The notes under the pieces were generated by a model that saw only the letters and a list, made by a program, of their open reading frames with translations, did no database searches and had not been told where the DNA came from. Shown piece by piece: positions 13,601-18,990 of a DNA stretch of 18,990 nt (positions within the stretch are counted from its first letter, which is position 1; every line of letters starts with the position of its first letter). Source of the DNA: JAAYAY01 sp964429355. Its GTDB lineage: Bacteria; Planctomycetota; Planctomycetia; Pirellulales; Thermoguttaceae. The stretch lies in the NCBI GenBank assembly GCA_964429355.1, contig CAYSCH010000166.1, positions 1-18,990 of the forward strand, read 5' to 3'. Position numbers and translations under genes: made by a program.

Positions 13601-14962
13601 CGTTTCCAAGGCCGCAGCGGCCGGCTTCAAGACCGTCGGCGTCTCGACGAGTCGGCGAGGCTCGCCGACATGAGTACCGAAGGCCACGATTCGTCCGTCG
13701 AGCGTCACGGCAAAGAGGCGCTCCGCGGCAGCAAGAAGACGCACAACTCCGCCGCTGGCGGGTATCGACCAGGCGACGTTCGCCCCCTTGTCGGATTGCG
13801 GCAACTGGATGGCCGTAATTGAATCCTTGCCGGCCGCATAGAGGCGTGTACCAGCCAGGATCAGGTCGCCAGTGCCGTCGGCTGCAATTTCCCAAAGTTT
13901 CTTGTCCTTGCGGTCGTAGGCGGCGATGGTGGCGGGTGTCGCCTTCTGGTCTTCTTTGGCCGGCGTGCCCTCGGCCGCAGCGTAGAGCACGTCATCGGCG
14001 AGGACCGGTTCGTTCACGCGAAAGCTGGTACTCTTCCCGTCGGGAAGATTGAGAGCCATCGTGCCGCGGCTCCGCGTGTGGACGAAGGCTCGCCGCTCGT
14101 CGGCCGCGACAAACGATCCCCCTTCCCCCTTGCCGCCGAAACGGAAGAACTCAAGCTCGCCGGTGCGGCGGTCGAAAGCTGCCGGCAGCGTCCGGCCCGC
14201 CGGCACAACGAGCAGATTGCCGGCCAGGCCAAGCTGCCCTTGAGGGGCGACCCCGGCAAAGGACGGTGCGTCGTGGGGTTGTTTCTGGAAATCAGCGCTC
14301 GTGTCGTCGTTGAGCCAGCGAACAACTCCGGTGGATGCATCGAGAGCATAGATGAACGTGCCCATGAAGGGCCAGATTCCGGCAGCGAAATATACGGTCC
14401 CTTCCCCAACAACGGGACCACCTCGAGCCGGCCACGACGAGATGATCCGCTCGTTCCCGATCACCTGCCGATCCGAGGGGCCACCCCGGAATCGCCAGCG
14501 GAGTGTGCCGTTGGCAGTGTCAAGACAATAGAGGTAGCCGTCGTCGCTGACGACAAACACGGATTCCCCGTCCACAACCGGAGCGAAACGTACCGGGCCG
14601 TCCGTGTAGAACTCCCACACCGTGGATCCGTCTTCCACGTTGAGGGCAACCACCTTGTCGGCATCATTGAAACTGAGAAACATTCGGCCGCCCGCCACGA
14701 CGGGCTCGAAGATCCGGTCGTAAGGCATGAGGTCGCGATTCAACAGGTCGGACCAGACAGGCTCGCGAGGCGAGTACTCGCGGACCCACTGGATATGCAG
14801 GACCGGCGGCAACTCGCTGGAGGTACAAGCCCTATGCCCGGCATCCCCACGCCAGGCGGGCCAATCGCCCGCACACAGATAGGCCGGGAAAGAGGCGACC
14901 ATCATCATGACTGCGAGCAGCGACGTCGACCTGCGGGAGTGAAACGCCGGTTGGCGAGGCAT
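10631..14962 (-). CDS. Giant secreted PQQ-propeller protein with methyltransferase-like, DNRLRE-like and malectin domains
   Basis: The protein has 1443 residues. A signal peptide (about 1-32, LLAVMMMVASFPAYLCAG) precedes the typical PQQ-propeller opening DWPAWRGD. Propeller repeats with 'vyvvsdDGylycLDtanGtlrWrf' blades run through about 80-440. At about 446-605 is a Rossmann, SAM-methyltransferase-like domain whose glycine loop is degenerate (YALWYGVDDPELL) while the acidic end of strand two remains (ILAIDSS, D495). A second propeller (about 610-1080) ends in a striking Cys-containing block (C999, C1037, C1057, C1059). Malectin-like halves (1096-1170 and 1356-1441) flank a DNRLRE-like domain (about 1177-1347). 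Likely roles are carbohydrate binding and a structural or sensory function outside the cytoplasm; no enzyme activity is proven. ATG 14962 is chosen because the signal peptide starts there and GGAA precedes it. Open frame beyond it is antisense noise of the permease gene. It is 143 nt after that gene. Confidence 0.9.
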   Translation of the reverse strand: MPRQPAFHSRRSTSLLAVMMMVASFPAYLCAGDWPAWRGDAGHRACTSSELPPVLHIQWVREYSPREPVWSDLLNRDLMPYDRIFEPVVAGGRMFLSFNDADKVVALNVEDGSTVWEFYTDGPVRFAPVVDGESVFVVSDDGYLYCLDTANGTLRWRFRGGPSDRQVIGNERIISSWPARGGPVVGEGTVYFAAGIWPFMGTFIYALDASTGVVRWLNDDTSADFQKQPHDAPSFAGVAPQGQLGLAGNLLVVPAGRTLPAAFDRRTGELEFFRFGGKGEGGSFVAADERRAFVHTRSRGTMALNLPDGKSTSFRVNEPVLADDVLYAAAEGTPAKEDQKATPATIAAYDRKDKKLWEIAADGTGDLILAGTRLYAAGKDSITAIQLPQSDKGANVAWSIPASGGVVRLLAAAERLFAVTLDGRIVAFGTHVGEPRRLVETPTVLKPAAAALETAERILQSTGRREGYALWYGVDDPELLEAVVLHSHLRILAIDSSKTKVDQLRQRFDQAGLYGRRIALRTGVIGQFAAPPYIADLIYVAPSLTPALFRVETLQSVYETVRPYGGKLWVHGSSPTADLAANLAVKELPKAHIESASPEAIITRQGALPGAGEWTHAYGNVDNTVKSADSRVKLPLGILWFGGPSNADVLPRHGHGPSEQVVGGRLFIEGMDCLSARDVYTGRVLWKREFADLGTFQVYFDETYELAPYSTAYNQVHLPGANARGTNFVATEEGVYLVVGDRCLFLDAATGETRCQFVLPVDDDGKSPEWGYIGVYEDLLLAGAGFGRYSDRLGFKYEPANKRGVAWSPDRSGSLGLTAFDRRTGEVRWHVDAVHSFLHNGIVAGGGRVYLLDKLPKRVEEQNRRRGIDDASTHRLLAVDAKTGQTCWTIERVFGTWLSYSEEHDLLLQAGAAASDRSLDEVSSGMAVYRAADGNLLWEKPDFSYAGPCILHHDTIITNTTSYKQSQGAFRLLDGSPVMISDPVTGEPLPWKFFRTYGCNTAVASENLLTFRSGAAGFYDLLRHGGTGNIGGFKSGCTSNLIVADGVLNAPDYTRTCTCGYQNQTSLALVSMPENEVWSYNLFAQPERGTPDLRRVGVNFGAPGDRLADDGTMWVNFPVDAGFSPKVWIETEGGPKWYRNHASRIESGELPWVAASGVEGIRKFTIRLAPMQVCPKSVLSLKASADDAEEAASGEVDLGSSDLELTEDGGVQVIGIRFQTVPLLANDPIERAYLQFEVDEATDGPTELEVRGQASDDASAFAAKKNNISSRATTEAVVRWRPEAWKAESDAGAEQQTPDVTAILREITGRSGWKENQALAFLIRGSGKRVATSFDGGDSSPKLVVEMKKEMTDDHRPPRPCTVRMVFAEPDPAVRPGERVFDVVLQGEIAMSDVDIVAQAGGAMKSFVASWENVLVTNTLEVELRSKGPRPPIVSGVEITRQD

Positions 14963-15105
14963 GGTTCTGTTCCAGGGAAGATAGACTGGATTGGGGCAGA
15001 AAAAGGCCAAGCTGTTTAGTTTAGCTGCTATCCGCCCGCGGCTCAAGAAACCGCTGCCTGAGAAACCGGCGCGGCGGGAAGATGCGGCCCACGGCATGGA
15101 AACAA

Positions 15106-16917
15106 TCATATTTCGAAGCGCCGAAATGTGCGGAAACCAAGCCACAGCGGGAAAAAGGTTGCCACACCCCCGAGAATCAAGCTGCCCGCCGTTCCCCAAA
15201 CAAGCCACCTGATCAGCACAGGCGAAAGATCGAGCCCTGTGGCAAACGCCTCTGGCCGCGGGGATTGAAGCGAGGCGAAATAGAAGTGGGCCGGCAAGGC
15301 CGTAAGAAGAACTACGGCGACAATGTACAGCGTGCTTGCCACAAGACTCAACGTCCCTGCAAAACCGGCCGCAATGCGGGAAGGCGAATCCTCTCTGGGG
15401 CTCGGCATGGTCGCCCCCAATCCCACGGCAATCCCGCATAACCCCACACACAGGACGGCACAGGTGACCTGGTGGCTGACGGCGATCAACGGGCCCACCC
15501 CCAGCATGAAATCGCTCAGGAAAACAAGTAACGAGCAGGGAACCAGGGACGCCGCTAGGCCGAAGGCGAACTTGCTCCAGAGAATCATCTCGCGGCGAAT
15601 AGGTAGGAGTCCGAGGATCCAGAACCTCTGCCCTTCCAGGCTGACCAGGGGGAAGATGAACCGGGTTGTGAAGGTGGCCAAGAGCAGTCCCACCACGTAC
15701 ACGTTCAGGAAGCTGATCATGTGTACCCATACCACCTGCTGGGTATTGTAGATGAAGCGCCGGACTCCGACAAAGTAGAGCACAAGGAGGCCAAAGAAGA
15801 CCAGAAACTGTGACCACTGGAGCGGATCCCGCCGGAAAATCCGGAAATCCTTGAGCATGAGCTGCCGCATCTCGAGTGGAAGCAGTGCCGTGAGAATTCC
15901 GGCAAGCCGATCGACCCAGGCCACTCCGATGCAGCGTTTCACGGAATGGTACGTATACAGCCGGCTGTAGCCCGGCCGATAAACCCTTGCGGCGAAGCCG
16001 ATCCCCAATTGGCGAACGAAGAGAGCGTTCGAAACCAGGAGGACAAGAAACATCACGCTTTCGGAGACTTCGTCTTTCGCGGCAGAGAGCAGGCCCGTGC
16101 TGAGCCACCAGCTTGGCAGCCAGCGACTCTCCGTGACACGGAGTCGCTCGAGCATTTCCTGAATCCAGTTGGGAGTGAAGAACTCGCTCGAGGTCTCTGC
16201 CGTCAACGCCCCGGCGTAGGCCAGGGCCGCAAGCAGCGCAGAGGTTCCCGCCAGCATGAGAATGGAGAGTCGCTGGCTGGGAAACCAACGGACCACGCCC
16301 AGGCAGACGATGGCGCCCAGGGCCGCGGGGATATACGTGAATGCGATCAACGCGGGGAGGATCTCCAAATAGTAGTACCAGGGAACATCGGCGATTTTCC
16401 CATAGGCCAGCAGCATCGGACTGGCCAGAAGCAGGAAAGCCCAACTGCTCAGAAACAGCGCCTCCTGAAACTTGCAGAGAAACACGCGTTCGGCGCGGAC
16501 GGGCAGGCTGAACAGCAAAGCGAGATCGGCGCCGCGGTACATCGAACCGTAGAGCATCACGGAAGAGGAAAAAACCAGCATGATCATCAACGCGAAGAAC
16601 AGATGAGTGAAGACCGAGTGCGTCACCGCGTCGAGCAATTCGCGGGTTCGGATTGCCGAACTGAAAAAGGCAAACCCCTCTTCGAACAGTCTGAAAAGAA
16701 TCATCCAGAGGGTGACACTGAGAAGAATCACGAGGAAGAAACGTAGACTTGATCGGGTCAGCGTTTGCCAGATCAGGGTACGAACTGCGCGGCCGCGCAT
16801 TCTCCGAAAAGCTGCGGCTTCGCCTGCAGGCGAAGCCAGGTCCTCTCCGTGATACCACCGCCTTTTCTCGCGTCGGCTGCCTGGCAGCGAGACTGTTCGA
16901 TCTACTTCGTCCGGCAT
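15106..16917 (-). CDS. ABC exporter permease subunit
   Basis: The protein has 603 residues with roughly a dozen hydrophobic segments in two halves, consistent with an ABC-2-type or 'putative ABC exporter' permease. The first span is about FFLVILLSVTLWMILF. Internal features include an amphipathic MYRGADLALLFSLPVRAERVFLCKFQEAL segment and its second-half counterpart LEGQRFWILGLLPIRREMILWSKF, both typical of this family's coupling regions. The substrate is unknown. ATG 16917 has GAGGGA at 16921-16926 and overlaps the ATPase gene by 16 nt. Alternatives are ATG 16941 (8 residues longer) and ATG 16800 (39 residues shorter). The last is attractive because the protein proper seems to begin at MRGRAVRTLIWQ and a perfect 22-bp palindrome lies between. 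The gene is co-transcribed with the ATPase and accessory genes. Confidence 0.86.
   Translation of the reverse strand: MPDEVDRTVSLPGSRREKRRWYHGEDLASPAGEAAAFRRMRGRAVRTLIWQTLTRSSLRFFLVILLSVTLWMILFRLFEEGFAFFSSAIRTRELLDAVTHSVFTHLFFALMIMLVFSSSVMLYGSMYRGADLALLFSLPVRAERVFLCKFQEALFLSSWAFLLLASPMLLAYGKIADVPWYYYLEILPALIAFTYIPAALGAIVCLGVVRWFPSQRLSILMLAGTSALLAALAYAGALTAETSSEFFTPNWIQEMLERLRVTESRWLPSWWLSTGLLSAAKDEVSESVMFLVLLVSNALFVRQLGIGFAARVYRPGYSRLYTYHSVKRCIGVAWVDRLAGILTALLPLEMRQLMLKDFRIFRRDPLQWSQFLVFFGLLVLYFVGVRRFIYNTQQVVWVHMISFLNVYVVGLLLATFTTRFIFPLVSLEGQRFWILGLLPIRREMILWSKFAFGLAASLVPCSLLVFLSDFMLGVGPLIAVSHQVTCAVLCVGLCGIAVGLGATMPSPREDSPSRIAAGFAGTLSLVASTLYIVAVVLLTALPAHFYFASLQSPRPEAFATGLDLSPVLIRWLVWGTAGSLILGGVATFFPLWLGFRTFRRFEI
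16816..16837. repeat. Perfect 22-bp palindrome near the permease start
   Basis: GGCTTCGCCTG at 16816-16826 is followed directly by its exact reverse complement CAGGCGAAGCC at 16827-16837. A second, shorter dyad, CTGCCTGGCAG, lies at about 16878-16888. If the permease starts at 16800 these lie in a 101-nt spacer after the ATPase stop. If it starts at 16917 they are coding. Confidence 0.6.
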
Positions 16918-17678
16918 CGGTCCCTCGGCTCCTTCTTCCATCCCGTCGCCTGCCCGTTGCCCCCGGTCAGTTCGAGAAACAGGTGCTCGAGCGACGCATG
17001 TGCGCTGGCACCCTCGCCGTTCAGCTCGCCCAGGGTACCTAGAAAGAGCAGACTCCCTTCGTCGATGATCCCAATTCGGTCGGCCAGTTCCTCGGCGAGG
17101 CTCAGTCCATGGGTCGACATGAACACCGTCGTGCCGGCAGCGGTTACCTGGCGAAACAGATCCTTGACCAATCGTGCGCTCCGGGGATCGAGCCCGACCA
17201 TCGGTTCGTCCACGACAAGGACCGCCGGGTCGTGCATCAGAGCTGCCGCAAACACGATGCGTTGTTTCATCCCATGGGAGTAACTTTCGGCGAGATCCGT
17301 GAGAAAACCACCCAACTGGAAACGGTTCGCTTCACGCTCGATCCGATCGTCGACCTCCTGCGAGTTCAAACCGTGCATTCGGCCTACAAATTCCAGGAAC
17401 TCGCGGCCCGACAGCTTATCGTACAGGAACGGTTCGTCCGGAACGTACCCCAGGTTGCGTGCCGCCTCGCGAGGCGCTGCCACCGTGTCGTGCCCGCAAA
17501 CCGTAATCTTGCCTGCCGACGGACGCAACAGCCCCGAAAGCATCTTGATGGTCGTCGTCTTGCCGGCACCATTCGGGCCGAGAAATGCGAACAATTCTCC
17601 CGGAGAAATCGTCATATCCAAGGCGGAAACGGCCGTCTTTGAGCCGTATTTTCTGGTCACGGTATCGAATTGAATCAT
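16902..17678 (-). CDS. ABC transporter ATP-binding protein
   Basis: The protein has 258 residues, the usual size of a single-domain ABC ATPase. Walker A is GPNGAGKTTT (34-43), the signature is YSHGMKQR (133-140), Walker B is VLVVDEP (153-159), the D-loop is GLD and the switch His is H190 (STHGLS). The Q-loop position reads GYVPDEPFLY, with Asp where Gln is common; related exporters also have this form. It powers the permease encoded directly downstream. The ATG at 17676-17678 overlaps the upstream gene's TGA in a 4-nt ATGA, a classic translational coupling arrangement, and a purine-rich GGAGCAGAGG precedes it. The C-terminus (TGWKKEPRDRCRTK) is basic and variable. Confidence 0.95.
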   Translation of the reverse strand: MIQFDTVTRKYGSKTAVSALDMTISPGELFAFLGPNGAGKTTTIKMLSGLLRPSAGKITVCGHDTVAAPREAARNLGYVPDEPFLYDKLSGREFLEFVGRMHGLNSQEVDDRIEREANRFQLGGFLTDLAESYSHGMKQRIVFAAALMHDPAVLVVDEPMVGLDPRSARLVKDLFRQVTAAGTTVFMSTHGLSLAEELADRIGIIDEGSLLFLGTLGELNGEGASAHASLEHLFLELTGGNGQATGWKKEPRDRCRTK

Positions 17679-18619
17679 GGCTGCTCGGCCTCTGCTCCCT
17701 TTTCGACTGCCTGGGCGTCGGCAGGCTCCCCTGCAGAAAACCGCCGCTCCAGTTCCAACTCCTTTCCGCTCGGCAGGCGAACGAAGGTCAGCGCGCCGTC
17801 AAACACGGCCATCCTGTGCTGAAGCACGACGCCGTCGTCGCGGACCCACAGCCAGGCGCTTTCCTTTCCGGATCGCCCCACCTCGGCCCCAGGATCGCCC
17901 CGATAGACCACCAGCCAGGCGTTCTCCAGGCCACCGCCCCAAGAGATCAGATCCCGTCCAACCACCTCGGCCTCCAGAATTTCCATCGGATCCGTGGGAG
18001 GCCGGATGGGGCTGTACACCTCAATCGTCCATTTCTGCCCTTCCCGAAGACCGGGCATTCGCGACTGAGGCATCAGACCGTTGCTCACCATCACGTTCCG
18101 TGGCAATGGCCGCCGTGTCGCGTAGGTAATGCCTGCCGAACGAATCGTAAGGACTACCGTATCTCCGGCAACAAATCCTTCGACCAGAATCTTCGAAACC
18201 TGGGGACCGAGCGAAATGGTGGAGTCGAAACGCTGCAGACTGCCATTGGCATGAAACAACACCTGATGCTGGGCATCGAACCGTATATGATCCGGCACGG
18301 CTCCATCCAGCCCCACCAGTTTCACGATCCCTTGGGGTATCATGTCCCGAACCGGCAGGCGATCAAACTGCACCCGTCCGGTTATGAGCGTCCCTCCGCC
18401 CGCCAGGCGTTCTCCGCTCACGAGCGCCGAACCGACCGGGGATTCGTTCCAGCGAACTTCGTAACCGACGCGTTGCTCTTTCGTCTGAGCCGACAGAATG
18501 GCATATCGATTGGGTGGATCCCCCACCGCAATGGATGGCAGTATCTTGGCCACCGCCAACCACGACATGCTCGAGGCCCAGAGCACAAAGACGGCAATGT
18601 TAAACCAACGGCTCTTCAT
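17675..18619 (-). CDS. Membrane-anchored accessory protein of the ABC exporter, unknown family
   Basis: The protein has 314 residues. One N-terminal hydrophobic segment (FNIAVFVLWASSMSWLAVA, about residues 6-24) acts as anchor or uncleaved signal. The rest is a soluble, mainly beta-type extracytoplasmic domain (RVGYEVRWNESPVGSALVSG, then VLFHANGSLQRFDSTISLGP, then WLVVYRGDPGAEVGR). The end, EPADAQAVEKGAEAEQP, is acidic. I do not recognise a named family. ATG 18619 is preferred over GTG 18682 because the hydrophobic segment follows it directly, and a leader hairpin and a TAGAAT -10 box fall upstream of it. The 4-nt overlap with the ATPase gene argues that it belongs to the same exporter, perhaps as a periplasmic adaptor or substrate-binding part. 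Confidence 0.82.
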   Translation of the reverse strand: MKSRWFNIAVFVLWASSMSWLAVAKILPSIAVGDPPNRYAILSAQTKEQRVGYEVRWNESPVGSALVSGERLAGGGTLITGRVQFDRLPVRDMIPQGIVKLVGLDGAVPDHIRFDAQHQVLFHANGSLQRFDSTISLGPQVSKILVEGFVAGDTVVLTIRSAGITYATRRPLPRNVMVSNGLMPQSRMPGLREGQKWTIEVYSPIRPPTDPMEILEAEVVGRDLISWGGGLENAWLVVYRGDPGAEVGRSGKESAWLWVRDDGVVLQHRMAVFDGALTFVRLPSGKELELERRFSAGEPADAQAVEKGAEAEQP

Positions 18620-18632
18620 GGGGCGCCCAAAT

Positions 18633-18656
18633 GACCGGCCGGTTGCGTGGCCGGTC
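18633..18656 (-). promoter_or_regulatory. Hairpin in the 5' leader of the ABC exporter operon
   Basis: GACCGGCC (18633-18640) and GGCCGGTC (18649-18656) are exact reverse complements around an 8-nt loop. On the minus strand the hairpin ends 14 nt before ATG 18619, close enough to affect ribosome access. Confidence 0.5.
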
Positions 18657-18688
18657 TCGCTGCCGAACCAATAATCGCACACTTACGT

Positions 18689-18694
18689 ATTCTA
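18689..18694 (-). promoter_or_regulatory. Candidate -10 box for the exporter operon
   Basis: On the minus strand TAGAAT matches the sigma-70 -10 consensus at five of six positions. Transcription would begin near 18682, giving a leader of about 60 nt to ATG 18619. The upstream -35 match is poor (GCATTC at 18-nt spacing), so this is tentative. Confidence 0.35.
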
Positions 18695-18849
18695 ACAGAT
18701 GCCGCGAGAAAAGAATGCTTCTCCATACTCCCCGCTTTGCCTGCATTACCACGGCGTCGTTTTCCGGGCCAACGCGGTTGCAGAAAAAGCCGATTCGGCG
18801 GATGATGCCAAGGTCGGATGCATTCACGGAAGGTTCACAAGGGGTGCCC

Positions 18850-18990
18850 ATGAATTACTTTCAGTCCAACGGACCAATTTGGCCTCTTTGGCTTGTGCTC
18901 GCTTTCGTTATCGGCTGTGGAGGAAAGGACGAGAAAAGTCCGGACGACGACGTATCGCCTCCGGTTTCACCGCAGGCTCCTCAAACTGCC
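18850..18990 (+). CDS. Lipoprotein, N-terminal part only (runs off the window)
   Basis: The 47 visible residues begin MNYFQSNGPIWPLWLVLAFV, followed by IGCGGKDEKS. A hydrophobic core ends in the lipobox VIGC, so signal peptidase II cleavage and a lipid anchor are expected. A charged and Pro-rich linker (DEKSPDDDVSPPVSPQAPQ) follows, as is usual after the anchor. AAGGGG lies 7 nt before the ATG. It diverges from the ABC exporter operon. The mature domain lies outside the window, so no function can be given. Confidence 0.75.
   Translation, partial: MNYFQSNGPIWPLWLVLAFVIGCGGKDEKSPDDDVSPPVSPQAPQTA

Noticed and set aside
15946..16746. A 266-codon plus-strand open frame inside the permease gene
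   Set aside because: It is Arg/Glu/Gln-rich antisense translation of membrane segments and has no plausible start signal.
14963..16858. Open frame continuing upstream of the PQQ protein, which would give a 2075-residue protein
   Set aside because: It lies on the same strand but in a different frame from the convincing permease gene. Its translation is Arg/Pro/Ser-rich noise, and a signal peptide starts precisely at 14962.

Overview
The window looks like a piece of a planctomycete chromosome (Planctomycetota, probably a Pirellulales-type genome). This is inferred from the GC-rich DNA, two neighbouring Tat-signal sugar enzymes (a Gfo/Idh/MocA oxidoreductase and a xylose-isomerase-like TIM barrel), a giant secreted PQQ-propeller/malectin protein, and copies of the interspersed 'TRKRG / ETRRVSE' repeat (core CGTAAGCGAGG) that I associate with this phylum. 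No tRNA, rRNA, CRISPR array, integrase or complete insertion sequence was seen.

Layout. (1) 1-1706 is repeat-rich. The 3' part of a conserved hypothetical gene runs into a coding 42-nt tandem array, then two other repeat families, a C-rich low-complexity tract, a strong hairpin and the decayed C-terminus of a REP-associated (Y1, RAYT) transposase. (2) 1708-5961 is a metabolic block. A Tat-exported TIM-barrel isomerase (minus) diverges from a Tat-exported Gfo/Idh/MocA oxidoreductase (plus) across a 133-nt spacer holding an operator-like dyad. The oxidoreductase is followed by a secreted nucleoside-hydrolase-family protein and a multi-pass membrane protein. (3) 6005-6133 is a compact nested palindromic element carrying the same 22-mer as the array in region 1. 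It ends one base before the stop codon of the next gene. (4) 6135-18619 is entirely minus strand. Read in transcription order it holds a membrane-anchored accessory protein, an ABC ATPase and an ABC permease (overlapping, so probably translationally coupled), a 1443-residue PQQ-propeller protein, a PAP2-superfamily lipoprotein, a secreted unknown protein, a two-zinc-ribbon protein and a PilT-family ATPase. (5) At 18850 a plus-strand lipoprotein gene starts and leaves the window.

How the genes may work together. The isomerase, oxidoreductase and nucleoside-hydrolase-like protein fit extracytoplasmic handling of glycosides or nucleosides; the substrate is unknown. The three overlapping ABC genes look like one exporter with an accessory subunit. 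The secreted unknown, zinc-ribbon and PilT-like genes are packed as an operon, but the sequence does not show a functional link among them.

The points most worth following up are the nested domain architecture of the 1443-residue protein (a Rossmann methyltransferase-like domain between propellers and a DNRLRE-like domain inserted into a malectin domain), the in-frame use of a genome repeat as a 14-residue protein repeat, and the palindromic element together with a RAYT relic in the same window.
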